The notes beneath the pieces are model-generated. The model saw only the letters and a program-made list of their open reading frames with translations. It did no database searches and had not been told where the DNA came from. From positions 1 to 40,088 of the forward strand of contig CBDUBH010000022.1 of NCBI GenBank assembly GCA_965365345.1: a stretch of DNA of 40,088 nt, in the 5' to 3' direction. A program made the position numbers and the translations under genes. How positions within the stretch are numbered: position 1 is the stretch's first letter; each line of letters opens with the position of its first letter. Of this stretch, positions 26,576 through 35,314 are shown piece after piece. The stretch is from CBDUBH01 sp965365345 (lineage in GTDB: Bacteria; Bacteroidota; Ignavibacteria; Ignavibacteriales; SURF-24).

Positions 26576-27376
26576 ATGAAACTCAAATTTCTTTCAATCG
26601 TAATTTTATTATTTTCTTTTGTATTAATTGAATGCAGTTCAGTGCCTATTACAGGCAGAAAACAATTTAATTTAATTCCTGAATCTACAATGCTTTCCAT
26701 GAGTTTTGATCAATACAGTCAATTCTTAAACCAGAGCAAAGTTGTAAACGGTACTGCTCAGGCTCAAATGGTTAAAAGTGTTGGTTTTAAAATTCAACAA
26801 GCAGTGGAAAGATATTTTGCACAGCACAATCTTTCCGGAGAACTTAAAAACTATAAATGGGATTTTAATTTGATTGAAAGTCCCGATGCAAACGCTTGGG
26901 CAATGCCAGGAGGAAAAGTTGTTGTTTATACCGGAATTTTACCAATCACTAAAGATGAAACCGGACTTGCTGTTGTAATGGGTCATGAGGTCGCTCATGC
27001 AATTGCTGAACACGGAAGTGAAAGAATGACACAAGGTTTGATTGCCCAGCTTGGCGGAGTTGCATTACAAGTTGCATTACAGGAAAAACCACAACAAACC
27101 CAACAGCTTTGGATGGCTGCATACGGTGCAGGCGCTCAAGTCGGAGTTTTACTTCCTTTCAGCAGAAAACAAGAAAGTGAAGCTGATGAGTTAGGATTGA
27201 TTTTTATGGCAATGGCAGGTTACAATCCAAATGCCGCAGTTGATTTTTGGCAAAGAATGGCAGCGCAAAGTCAAGGTGCTCCGCCGGAATTTCTTAGTAC
27301 ACATCCTTCAAGCCAGACAAGAATTAACGATATTAAAAAATTGCTTCCAAATGCAATGAAATATTATAATAAGTAA
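26576..27376 (+). CDS. M48 family metallopeptidase, lipoprotein
   Basis: This 266-residue zinc protease is exported: residues 1-19 form a signal sequence, with Cys20 in LIECSS as a probable lipidation site (the Glu at -1 is atypical). The M48 zinc motif HEVAH is at 137-141 and the third ligand lies in the QESEADELG segment at about 199-207. GTAQAQMV and DANAWAMPGGKVVVYTGIL are further family segments. Relatives such as LoiP and BepA act in envelope protein quality control. It is a single gene with a terminator directly after it. Confidence 0.92.
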   Translation: MKLKFLSIVILLFSFVLIECSSVPITGRKQFNLIPESTMLSMSFDQYSQFLNQSKVVNGTAQAQMVKSVGFKIQQAVERYFAQHNLSGELKNYKWDFNLIESPDANAWAMPGGKVVVYTGILPITKDETGLAVVMGHEVAHAIAEHGSERMTQGLIAQLGGVALQVALQEKPQQTQQLWMAAYGAGAQVGVLLPFSRKQESEADELGLIFMAMAGYNPNAAVDFWQRMAAQSQGAPPEFLSTHPSSQTRINDIKKLLPNAMKYYNK

Positions 27377-27400
27377 TTTTCTTAATTTGAAAATTAAATT

Positions 27401-27430
27401 GCCTCTTAAATTATTAAGAGGCTTTATTTT
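27401..27430 (+). terminator. Hairpin terminator after the M48 gene
   Basis: GCCTCTTAA (27401-27409) and TTAAGAGGC (27414-27422) form a 9-base stem with a 4-base loop, followed by TTTATTTT. It is a standard Rho-independent terminator, but the next gene's ATG is only 3 bases after the T-tract and the only Shine-Dalgarno-like GAGG for that gene lies within the 3' arm. Confidence 0.75.
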
Positions 27431-27432
27431 AA

Positions 27433-28449
27433 ATGAATACTGATTTATTAAATAATTTTACAGAAAAAGAAATTCTGAATCTCAAACTTTCCGATCTGGA
27501 ATTAACAATTCAGGGAAGTTTTATTGAAAAATATATTTCAAAACTTTATTCTGAATTGGAAGAACGAAATATAATTTACAAACCGCATATCTGGATCTCT
27601 TCCGAATGGTTTACACCAGATGGAATTCCCGGATTTGCGGTTCCCTTTTATTTGCTTCATCCGAAATTAATTAAGCTTGAAAAGAAAATAATCTTTGAAG
27701 CGGAAGGCAGCACAGAAGAAGAATGTATGAAAATTTTGCGGCACGAAACCGGACACGCAATTGATCACGCTTATAGATTTCATTTCAAAAAAAAATGGCG
27801 CGAGGTTTTCGGATCTTTTACAAATCCTTATCCGAATTACTATATTCCAAATCCCGATAGTAAAGATTTTGTACTTCATTTTAACGCCTGGTACGCGCAG
27901 GCGCACCCAACGGAAGATTTTGCCGAAACATTTTCCGTTTGGCTCGATCCAAATTCAGATTGGAAAAATATTTATAAAGACTGGCCGGCACTGAATAAAC
28001 TTGAATATATTGATCATTTAATGAAAGAAATCCAAAACACTCCGCCAAAAAATAATTTAAGAATTGATGTTGATCCGATTTCTGAAATAAACATTACTAT
28101 AAAAGAACATTACGACCATAAAAAAGAATATTACAAAAATGAAGTTTATGAATTCTATGATCAGCAGCTATCAAATATCTTTACTAAAAAAAATAGAAAC
28201 TCAAAGATCAGTGCCGACAAATTCCTGATCAAAAATAAAACCGAATTAAGAAATTATTTGACCGACGGCACTGGAGTTCATCCTTATACAATTGATCAAT
28301 TAATTAAAGAAATGATTTTCAGAAGCAAGGAATTAAATTTATATTCTGATAAAGATGAAAATATAATTTTCAAAAAAGTTATTGTTATGCTAACGGTTGA
28401 AATTATGAATGTACTACACAAAGGTTATAAAAAAAGAATAGCTTTATGA
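27433..28449 (+). CDS. Putative zinc-binding metallopeptidase
   Basis: This 338-residue protein looks like the 'putative zinc-binding metallopeptidase' family (Peptidase_Mx-like). It has HETGHAIDHAY with HExxH at 104-108 and a downstream AHPTEDFAETFSVWL (158-171), where the Glu residues could give the third zinc ligand, as in gluzincin-like folds. No signal peptide or membrane helix is visible, so it is probably cytoplasmic. The C-terminal 130 residues are Lys/Glu/Asn-rich and of unknown role. The start overlaps by four bases with no other gene upstream; at its end it overlaps the ATP-grasp gene (ATGA), strongly suggesting the two work together. Substrate unknown. Confidence 0.75.
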   Translation: MNTDLLNNFTEKEILNLKLSDLELTIQGSFIEKYISKLYSELEERNIIYKPHIWISSEWFTPDGIPGFAVPFYLLHPKLIKLEKKIIFEAEGSTEEECMKILRHETGHAIDHAYRFHFKKKWREVFGSFTNPYPNYYIPNPDSKDFVLHFNAWYAQAHPTEDFAETFSVWLDPNSDWKNIYKDWPALNKLEYIDHLMKEIQNTPPKNNLRIDVDPISEINITIKEHYDHKKEYYKNEVYEFYDQQLSNIFTKKNRNSKISADKFLIKNKTELRNYLTDGTGVHPYTIDQLIKEMIFRSKELNLYSDKDENIIFKKVIVMLTVEIMNVLHKGYKKRIAL

Positions 28450-29456
28450 AAAAATTAAAAGTATTGATGTTGGTTCACGAAGGATGCGTTCCTCCAGGAA
28501 ATCCGAAAGATCTAAGTAAAGAAAAATTATTTGAAATTATACCAGAAGTTGATGTTTTTACTACGCTCAAAAAATTAGGACATGAAGTTCAAGCGATTGG
28601 GTTGTATAAAAATTTTGACGTGCTAAAAAATTCAATTGAAGAATTTAAACCTGATGTTTGTTTTAATATGCTTGAAGAATTTCCTGATGTTCCTTTTTTT
28701 GATCATCATGTTGTAAGTTTTTTGGAATTAAATAAAATTCCCTACACAGGCTGCAATCCACGCGGACTTGTACTTGCAAAAGATAAATCACTGGCAAAAA
28801 AAATTTTGATGTATCACAGATTGAACACCGCTAAATTTTCATTTTATCCTTTGAATAAAAAAGTTTCAGAAAAGAAAAAATTAAAATTTCCGTTATTTGT
28901 AAAGTCAGCAAGTGATGAAGGTTCGGTTGGAATTTCAAAAGCATCGCTTGTAAATAATTTTGAAAAATTAAAAGAACGGGTTGGATTTATTCACACGACA
29001 AATAAAACACACGCAATTGCAGAAGAATTTATTGAAGGTCGTGAAATTTATGTCGGAGTTTTGGGAAACAGAGCCGTGAAAACTTTTTTGCCATGGGAAT
29101 TAATAACTAAAACTAACGGCGAGCCTTTAATTGCAACTAGCAAAATGAAGTGGGATAAAAATTATCAAAAAAAAATCGGATTAAAAACCAAACCGGCGGA
29201 AATTTCAGATGAGTTAAAAAAGAAATTTGAACAGACTTCAAAAAAGATTTTTAAGATCTTAAATTTAAGCGGATATGCAAGGTTGGATTTCAGATTAACA
29301 GATAACGGAGATATTTATTTGATCGAAGCAAATCCAAATCCACTTATTTCAAAGGATGAGGATTTCGCAAAAAGTGCTGAAAAATCTGGTATAAACTATG
29401 AAGAATTAATTCAGAAAATTTTAACGCTTGCAAATTCGTATGATCCGATGTTGTAA
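28446..29456 (+). CDS. D-alanine-D-alanine ligase-like ATP-grasp enzyme
   Basis: This 336-residue ATP-grasp protein resembles D-Ala-D-Ala ligases: an N-terminal domain with CFNMLEEFPD, FPLFVKSASDEGSVGIS at 148-164 as the ATP/substrate loop, and the magnesium-binding RLDFRLTDNGDIYLIEANPN at 279-298, with Asp281, Glu294 and Asn296. The substrate loop (SASDEGSVG) and the EANPNP motif differ from the usual cell-wall Ddl (GSSVG and NT.PG), so the enzyme likely joins some other carboxylate and amine, perhaps a peptide or amino acid. It is co-translated with the metallopeptidase gene upstream. A true Ddl with changed motifs is the alternative. Confidence 0.8.
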   Translation: MKKLKVLMLVHEGCVPPGNPKDLSKEKLFEIIPEVDVFTTLKKLGHEVQAIGLYKNFDVLKNSIEEFKPDVCFNMLEEFPDVPFFDHHVVSFLELNKIPYTGCNPRGLVLAKDKSLAKKILMYHRLNTAKFSFYPLNKKVSEKKKLKFPLFVKSASDEGSVGISKASLVNNFEKLKERVGFIHTTNKTHAIAEEFIEGREIYVGVLGNRAVKTFLPWELITKTNGEPLIATSKMKWDKNYQKKIGLKTKPAEISDELKKKFEQTSKKIFKILNLSGYARLDFRLTDNGDIYLIEANPNPLISKDEDFAKSAEKSGINYEELIQKILTLANSYDPML

Positions 29457-29461
29457 AAGAA

Positions 29462-30106
29462 TTATTCTTCTTCAAGATTTTTTATGAATTTATCGGCTTC
29501 CGAAATAGAGCGTTCCAATTCTTTTATCAAAGTTGAAATGTCAGTTTGAACTGATTCCAATTCCCCGCTGATTGCTGCAATTGCTTTTGCATTTAAATTA
29601 TGTTTTAAATATAAAACCTGATCGCTGAAATTATTTAAGACCGGATCAATTCTTTTTTCTGCGGCTTTCATTGTTGAAATCAAATTCGAATAAAGATTTC
29701 TTGTTTGTCTTAATTTCGATTCGCTTTTTCCACGTAACTGATCGTTATGATATTCATCCAATTCCTTTTCCCATTCATCAAAAAGATCCTGCGCAACAGT
29801 TTCAACATCTTTAATTCGTTTTTTTACATTATCTGCTTTGCCTTTACTATCTTCAAATTCTGAATTTAATTTATTATAATTTTTCTCTAAATTCCCGCCT
29901 TCAAAATTCACAACGCTTTGAAATTTTTCCAATGCAGATTGAAATTGTTCTTTCGCATCTTCCTGTGATTCTTTTGCATCTTTAATATTATCAATCAGAA
30001 TATCGCGCTTTTCAATCCCGAATTCTTCCATTGTTTTATAATAAACAGTTCTGCATGAAACAAATAAAAGTGCCATGATCAAAAAAGTTATTTTAAAAAT
30101 TTTCAT
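29462..30106 (-). CDS. DUF2959 family lipoprotein
   Basis: This 214-residue protein starts at the ATG at 30106 (a TTG three codons upstream is less likely). A short signal sequence ends in the lipobox FVSC, so the mature protein is a lipoprotein. The rest is almost entirely charged coiled-coil helices, as in DUF2959 proteins; EEFGIEKRDILIDNIKDA is a typical segment. Function unknown. It converges with the ATP-grasp gene (5-base gap) and diverges from the aldo/keto reductase with 168 bases between. Confidence 0.82.
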   Translation of the reverse strand: MKIFKITFLIMALLFVSCRTVYYKTMEEFGIEKRDILIDNIKDAKESQEDAKEQFQSALEKFQSVVNFEGGNLEKNYNKLNSEFEDSKGKADNVKKRIKDVETVAQDLFDEWEKELDEYHNDQLRGKSESKLRQTRNLYSNLISTMKAAEKRIDPVLNNFSDQVLYLKHNLNAKAIAAISGELESVQTDISTLIKELERSISEADKFIKNLEEE

Positions 30107-30274
30107 AGTTTCCAAAATTTTTATTAATTATTACTTTATAAATTCAATTAAATTAAATATGAAATTTTATCAAGTTATTATTTCTTACTGAATGTAGAGA
30201 TCATAATTTTTAAATTTGATCTTAATAAATTTCGGATAAATTTAAATACAGAATTACAAAACCGGAGGATTTAA

Positions 30275-31243
30275 ATGATCTACAAAAAATTTGCAAAATC
30301 AGATGATGAAGTTTCTCTTTTAGGATTTGGATGTTGGGGAATTGGACAATCAATGTGGATTGGCGCGGAAGATTCTGAATCTAAAAAAGCGTTGCACAGA
30401 GCAATCGATAACGGTGTAACTTTATTTGATACCGCTTTGGTTTACGGAAACGGACATAGCGAAAATTTGGTCGGCGAAGTTGAAAAAGAATCGCGCAAAA
30501 AATTATTTATTGCTTCTAAAATTCCATCAGCAAAATTTGAGTGGCCTGCAAAAGATGAATCAAACCTGGAAGAATCATTTTCAAAAAAACATATTATTGA
30601 AACTACTGAAATAAGTTTGAAAAATTTAAAGCGGGATTATATTGATCTTCAACAATTTCATGTTTGGAATGACAAATGGGCAAATAATGATGAATGGAAA
30701 GAAGCAATTTATCAATTAAAGAAAGACGGAAAAGTAAGATATTTCGGAATTTCAATTAATGATCATCAGCCATGGAACGGAATTGAAGCAGGTAAAACCG
30801 GATTGATAGATTGTTATCAGGTGATTTTTAATATTTTTGATCAATCACCGACTGATGAATTATTTCAATTCTGCAAAGAAAACAAAATTGCAATATTAGC
30901 CCGCGTTCCTTTGGATGAAGGAAGTTTAACAGGAAATATTACTCCCGAAACTACTTTTCCTGAAAAAGATTGGCGCAATAGTTATTTCAGAGGCGAACGC
31001 AAAAAAGAAGTTCATGAGCGTGTTCAAAATATTTGGGAAGATGTAAAAGATGAAAATGAAAATCTGGCAGAAGCTGCTTTGCGTTATATAATAAGTTTTG
31101 ATGAAGTGACTTCCGTAATTCCCGGAATGCGTAGTGAAAAGAATTTGCTTTCTAATGTAAAGAGTATTGAAAAAGGAAAATTATCTGAAACAACTTTGGA
31201 AAAATTAAAATCACATCGATGGATCAGAAATTTTTACGAATAG
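30275..31243 (+). CDS. Aldo/keto reductase
   Basis: This 322-residue protein is an NAD(P)H-dependent aldo/keto reductase. The catalytic tetrad is visible: Asp52 (FDTA), Tyr57 (VYGNG), Lys82 (SKIP) and His129 (QQFHVWND). The cofactor region with VIPGMRSEKNLLSNV is near the C-terminus. A strong ribosome binding site, CGGAGG, stands 6 bases before the ATG. The substrate is not shown by sequence. It is a single gene, closed by the hairpin at 31270-31297. Confidence 0.92.
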   Translation: MIYKKFAKSDDEVSLLGFGCWGIGQSMWIGAEDSESKKALHRAIDNGVTLFDTALVYGNGHSENLVGEVEKESRKKLFIASKIPSAKFEWPAKDESNLEESFSKKHIIETTEISLKNLKRDYIDLQQFHVWNDKWANNDEWKEAIYQLKKDGKVRYFGISINDHQPWNGIEAGKTGLIDCYQVIFNIFDQSPTDELFQFCKENKIAILARVPLDEGSLTGNITPETTFPEKDWRNSYFRGERKKEVHERVQNIWEDVKDENENLAEAALRYIISFDEVTSVIPGMRSEKNLLSNVKSIEKGKLSETTLEKLKSHRWIRNFYE

Positions 31244-31269
31244 AATTTATTATTTAAAGAAATAATTTC

Positions 31270-31297
31270 GCAGGGATGCAGAATTTTGCATCCCTGC
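31270..31297. terminator. Bidirectional hairpin between the reductase and the oxidase operon
   Basis: GCAGGGATGCA (31270-31280) and TGCATCCCTGC (31287-31297) form a perfect 11-base stem with a 6-base loop between the convergent aldo/keto reductase and cytochrome genes. Neither side has a long T-run, but the position 27 bases after one stop and 41 before the other suggests it ends transcripts from both sides. Confidence 0.75.
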
Positions 31298-31337
31298 TTT
31301 CAAATAAAATATGAATCAAATTTCTTAATCTTAAATT

Positions 31338-32684
31338 TTACTGCTTATAAGTTTCCATAATATATTTAGATACGGCTTCTGCTTCATTCGGTTTTAAACC
31401 TTGATTCGGCATAGGCGGAAATTTCGGATCAATTTTTACAGGATTCAAAACGAATTTTACCAATTCTTCAATTTTACCATCGTATTTTTGTAATACGTCA
31501 TTATAAGCCGGACCGACTAAAACCTGATCAAATCTGTGACAAGCAGCACATCTTGCATCATAAATTTCTTGTCCGTTAATTTCGGCACCGCCGCCCCTGG
31601 CTTCTGCAATTTGCCTGTAAATATTTTCATAATTCGCTGCCATTAAAAGTTCGTTACTTTTATTTGATGTGCTGAAAGCAATGGTTTCATTCATTGATAA
31701 AAACACGAAATAAGCAATCAATAAAAAGAATGCCGATGCAGCATAATTAACATGTTGCTGTTTAAACATGAAATATAAAAAATGGACCACAAAAAATATT
31801 GCAATAAGTGAAAGCAAAATTAAAAAGAAAATTGAATTTGCAAGCGATGAATTAGGAAAAACAAAAAGATCGGCAACTATGAATAATGGTAATGAAATTG
31901 CATTTATAATTCCCCATTTCAATGAAAACTTCTTCACAAAATCTAAATATCCTGTTGAAGCACTTCCGTTGTTTTTCCATTTGAAATAATAAAACAAAAC
32001 ATATCCGTTTGCCAGTGCAAATGCGGCTGTAATGTAAACACTGTATTTTAAAAGAGTTCTAGGAGAAAGTAAAATTTCCACAGCCGAATTGTTATTCCAT
32101 GCAGATTTATTTGAAGCGAATTGAATCGCACCGACAATTATATAGCCTGCGATAAATAAAAGTAAAGTCCCGAGTAAACCTGATCTTCTGTGAATAGTAT
32201 AATTTTCCGCTAAAAAATTTCCAATGCTTTCTTTTTCATCATTATGAAAAGCATCAAAATCAATGTTTAATTTATTTTTACCGAGTAAAGATTCAATATT
32301 GAAAGTATAATTGTAAGTATTAAGATATAAGATCGAAATAAGCATCAGTACTGTTGAAAATATTAAGTACCCGATAGCATCATTATTCAATCCATGTAAA
32401 AGTTGAATATAGATCAAAGTAATACTTAGTATCGGTAAAAATCCTAAAGCTAAACCTACATTTCTATTATAAAATGAAATATTGATAAGCTCTTTAGAAA
32501 ATCTGATTAAACTTTCATCTTCTTTTTTTCTTCCTAAATAATTGAAGAAAAGCGAATAAAAAGTTGTTCCGTGCAGAATTCCAGTGTAAGTAAAAAATAT
32601 CAACATTGAGAGGAACAGCATATAATGCAATAATTGCAAACTGCCTTCGGGTTGAGGAATTACAAATTGATCAAGAAAATTCAT
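31338..32684 (-). CDS. Eight-helix membrane protein with C-terminal cytochrome c domain
   Basis: This 448-residue protein has about eight hydrophobic helices (roughly 17-40, 75-98, 105-125, 170-192, 212-233, 258-280, 282-308, 313-333) followed by a cytochrome c domain with CAACH at about 379-383 and a likely axial Met in PMPNQG at about 425. The membrane part contains several His residues in or next to helices (LLHYMLF, GILHGTTF, QLLHGLN, VVHFLYF), which could bind heme b; this is inference. I do not recognise the membrane domain. It is the last gene of the oxidase operon, 14 bases after ctaB, so it probably brings electrons to or from the oxidase. Confidence 0.75.
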   Translation of the reverse strand: MNFLDQFVIPQPEGSLQLLHYMLFLSMLIFFTYTGILHGTTFYSLFFNYLGRKKEDESLIRFSKELINISFYNRNVGLALGFLPILSITLIYIQLLHGLNNDAIGYLIFSTVLMLISILYLNTYNYTFNIESLLGKNKLNIDFDAFHNDEKESIGNFLAENYTIHRRSGLLGTLLLFIAGYIIVGAIQFASNKSAWNNNSAVEILLSPRTLLKYSVYITAAFALANGYVLFYYFKWKNNGSASTGYLDFVKKFSLKWGIINAISLPLFIVADLFVFPNSSLANSIFFLILLSLIAIFFVVHFLYFMFKQQHVNYAASAFFLLIAYFVFLSMNETIAFSTSNKSNELLMAANYENIYRQIAEARGGGAEINGQEIYDARCAACHRFDQVLVGPAYNDVLQKYDGKIEELVKFVLNPVKIDPKFPPMPNQGLKPNEAEAVSKYIMETYKQ

Positions 32685-32698
32685 GGTTTACCCTTATT

Positions 32699-33628
32699 TC
32701 AAACTAATTGAATAATTTTATTTACAGATAAAATTAAAACTATTAAAAGCACGTAAATATTTACTTCTTTAAATGCAAATTTATAAATAAGCCGGTCGGA
32801 ATATTTAAACATTATTTTGCTCGTTTTTACTACCAACCAAATTCCGGCAGCAACTAACATTAGATTAACGTAAATATTTTCCACCATCCCGAAAAGCGGA
32901 ATTGCAAAACAGCTTACTGCAAGTGCAACAATCCAAATAAAAGTTATCCGGGAAATTTGAATGTCATTTAAAATTAAATTTAAAGTCGGAAATCCCGCTT
33001 TTTCATAATCTTTATGATAAATTACTTGAAGCAGCCAAAAATGCGGTACTTGCCAAATAAAAAAGAACATTGCAACCGGTAAAAGTTTTGGATCTAATAA
33101 ATATCCTCCCGCTGCTACCCAACCAATTGCGGGTGGAATTGCCCCAACAACTGCACCGGGAACTACCGCAACGGCAGATTTCCTTTTAAGCGGAGTGTAA
33201 ATTACGTTGTACCAGATTATTGCCAATACTCCCAATAGCACGGCAATTAAATTAAAACTAAGCAATAAAAATCCTAAACCGAAAAGTGCTAAAATAAAAA
33301 TCAGCGCTTCTTTACCGGAAACTTTTCCACTTGGTAATGGTCTGTTTTTAGTCCTGTCCATTAATGCATCGGTCCTTCTTTCCTGATAATGATTTAAAGC
33401 CGATGAACCGCTTGCCAAAATGAAAACAGCAAAAGAGTAATACAAAAATTCGAATGAAAAATTTTCGGCAGCTAAAATAAATCCAACCGAAGTAGAGAAA
33501 GCTACAAAAAAAGTAATCCGGACTTTTGCCAATTCCAAATACAAATTTAATTTTTCGATATTTAAAAATTTATTTTTCAATTTGATCCGATCTTCAATTT
33601 TCTTTTTGTGTTTCATTTCCGGAATCAT
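32699..33628 (-). CDS. ctaB: Protoheme IX farnesyltransferase
   Basis: CtaB makes heme O from heme B for the oxidase. The UbiA-type protein has about eight helices and the diagnostic N-x3-D-x2-M-x-R-T-x-R-P segment (NHYQERRTDALMDRTKNRPL, about 79-98), then YTPLKRKSA. At 309 residues it is full length. The exact start is uncertain: the ATG at 33628 overlaps coxB by 35 bases, and the ATG at 33616 has a slightly better upstream context. No ctaA (heme A synthase) lies here, although an A-type oxidase would need it elsewhere. Confidence 0.94.
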   Translation of the reverse strand: MIPEMKHKKKIEDRIKLKNKFLNIEKLNLYLELAKVRITFFVAFSTSVGFILAAENFSFEFLYYSFAVFILASGSSALNHYQERRTDALMDRTKNRPLPSGKVSGKEALIFILALFGLGFLLLSFNLIAVLLGVLAIIWYNVIYTPLKRKSAVAVVPGAVVGAIPPAIGWVAAGGYLLDPKLLPVAMFFFIWQVPHFWLLQVIYHKDYEKAGFPTLNLILNDIQISRITFIWIVALAVSCFAIPLFGMVENIYVNLMLVAAGIWLVVKTSKIMFKYSDRLIYKFAFKEVNIYVLLIVLILSVNKIIQLV

Positions 33629-34370
33629 TTTGGTTATTCATTTGATTTGAATTTCCGTTAACTTGAGTTCCTTCAGAATTCTGATTTACTGTATTATTCT
33701 CTGTTTGATTATTTCCTGTTGTTTCGTTTGCATTTTGAATTCCTTGAACCGGACTATCAGCAGGTGCCGGAGTTTCAGCAAGCCATGCAGTAAATCTTTC
33801 CTGCGGTACAACAACAACTTTTGTGTACATATAAGAATGCTGAAGTCCGCAATATTCCGCGCAAGCAATATCAAAACTTCCAATTTTATCAGGATGAAAA
33901 ACAAGATAATTTGTTTTTCCTGCAACTACATCTTCTTTAATTCTGTACGCCGGAATGTAAAAACTATGATTAACGTCAATTGATTCAAGATCCAATTTTA
34001 TAGTTCTGTTTATTGGAACATATAATGTATCAGCACGTTTTCCGTTGTTGTATTCAAAATTCCATTTCCACATTTGACCTGTAACTTTTACGGTCATTGC
34101 ATCTTCAGGAACATTTCTTAAAATTTTAAAACTGGAAAATCCGACATAAAACATTGCTAGAGCCAATATTGTAGGGATAACGATCCAAATTACTTCAAGC
34201 CAAATATTTCCTTCAATGTTTTGCGGGGTTTTATATCTTTTTCTGTTATACTTATAAACAAAATACAGCATTACGCCGGTAACGCCCAACAAAAACAGTA
34301 GTGAAACTGCTACAATAACAATAAAAGCTGTATCAACGGTTTGCGCATATCCGGAACTGGTTGGAAACAT
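33594..34370 (-). CDS. coxB: Cytochrome c oxidase subunit II
   Basis: CoxB carries the CuA electron-entry site. Two N-terminal helices (about 15-38 and 58-80) precede the cupredoxin domain with the CuA ligands: His135 (DVNHSFY), Cys170, Cys174 and His178 with Met181 in CAEYCGLQHSYM. Unlike caa3 enzymes, no CXXCH cytochrome c domain follows. Instead, residues from about 202 to 258 form a low-complexity tail rich in Asn, Gln, Glu and Thr. So cytochrome c must be a separate protein, and two candidates lie in the same operon. The start is an ATG 9 bases after the coxD stop. Confidence 0.96.
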   Translation of the reverse strand: MFPTSSGYAQTVDTAFIVIVAVSLLFLLGVTGVMLYFVYKYNRKRYKTPQNIEGNIWLEVIWIVIPTILALAMFYVGFSSFKILRNVPEDAMTVKVTGQMWKWNFEYNNGKRADTLYVPINRTIKLDLESIDVNHSFYIPAYRIKEDVVAGKTNYLVFHPDKIGSFDIACAEYCGLQHSYMYTKVVVVPQERFTAWLAETPAPADSPVQGIQNANETTGNNQTENNTVNQNSEGTQVNGNSNQMNNQNDSGNETQKEN

Positions 34371-34379
34371 GTTTTTTCC

Positions 34380-34670
34380 TCATCTAAATAAGTAATCAAA
34401 AAAAGTAAGTACTATTGCCGAAAGTAAAGTTAAAACACCAACTGCCACAAATATTTTGAATACAACATCATCAAATTGAATATGCATAAAAACATTTAGA
34501 ACAAGTGTTGATTTAATTATGGCAATTAAAAGTGCAATTATAATTGTGATGCCGCCGAAACTTATTCCTGAAACAGTAACGGTAATTGCCGTAAGTGAAA
34601 TTAATGCCAGCCAAACAATAAAATAAGTGCCGTAACCAACTATGTGTGTTGTATGATTTTTATCTTCCAT
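34380..34670 (-). CDS. coxD: Cytochrome c oxidase subunit IV (prokaryotic COX4 type)
   Basis: This 96-residue, three-helix membrane protein is the small prokaryotic subunit IV found with A-type oxidases. The conserved IIIALLIAIIKSTLVLNVFM with HIQFDD identifies it. I start it at the ATG at 34670, behind GAGGT with 4-base spacing; the open frame runs further upstream but would overlap coxC by 40 bases. Its ribosome binding site overlaps the coxC stop. It probably stabilises the oxidase. Confidence 0.92.
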   Translation of the reverse strand: MEDKNHTTHIVGYGTYFIVWLALISLTAITVTVSGISFGGITIIIALLIAIIKSTLVLNVFMHIQFDDVVFKIFVAVGVLTLLSAIVLTFFDYLFR

Positions 34671-34672
34671 TT

Positions 34673-35314
34673 TTACCTCATAAGATAGAACAACGGGAAT
34701 AAGAATATCCAAATGATATCAACCAAATGCCAATATAATCCAGCATTTTCTAGCTTTGTATAATCTGTCGCAGTAATTTTATTTTTTGAAATTTGAACAA
34801 GAACGAAAAGGAAAAATACGATTCCGATTATGATATGAAGTCCGTGAATTCCTGTCATAACATAATACAATCCAAAGAAAAGTATTTCGCCGTTAGGACG
34901 TGAGGCAAGATCTTCACCACCCGGAAATATTCCATGATGAAATTTTGCTGACCACTCAAAAAATTTATTTACCAAAAAGCCAAATGCAAATAATAAAGTA
35001 ACAACAATAAGAATTTGAGAAAGGGGTTTATTTCCTTTTTGCAGAGCGCTTATAGATAGCGCAGCAGTCAAACTGCTTGTTAAAAGGATAATAGTATTTA
35101 ACGCTCCCAATGCTACATCTAATTCCATTGCCGCATTGTGAAATGATTCACTGTTCATGTAGCGATAAACGCCGTATATGATAAACATTCCACCGAAAAG
35201 CAACAATTCGGTAAGCAAAAAAAGCCACATTCCTATTTTAGAACCTACAGGATCTTTATGAATATGTGTTTCGTGCGACTTATGAATTACTTCGGCTGCA
35301 ACTGCTTTATCCAA
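34673..35314 (-). CDS. coxC: Cytochrome c oxidase subunit III, TTG start
   Basis: CoxC is the seven-helix-type subunit III. Features are SKIGMWLFLLTELLLFGGMF in the first helix and the conserved GIHGLHIIIG and YWHLVDIIWIFLFPL near the C-terminus. I choose a TTG at 35314 (213 residues), because GGAGG lies 6 bases upstream and the first residues after it lead into the expected HKDPVGSKIGMW. The in-frame ATGs at 35380 and 35347 would overlap coxA by 40-74 bases and add unrelated basic sequence. The gene overlaps coxA by 8 bases. Confidence 0.94.
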   Translation of the reverse strand: MDKAVAAEVIHKSHETHIHKDPVGSKIGMWLFLLTELLLFGGMFIIYGVYRYMNSESFHNAAMELDVALGALNTIILLTSSLTAALSISALQKGNKPLSQILIVVTLLFAFGFLVNKFFEWSAKFHHGIFPGGEDLASRPNGEILFFGLYYVMTGIHGLHIIIGIVFFLFVLVQISKNKITATDYTKLENAGLYWHLVDIIWIFLFPLFYLMR

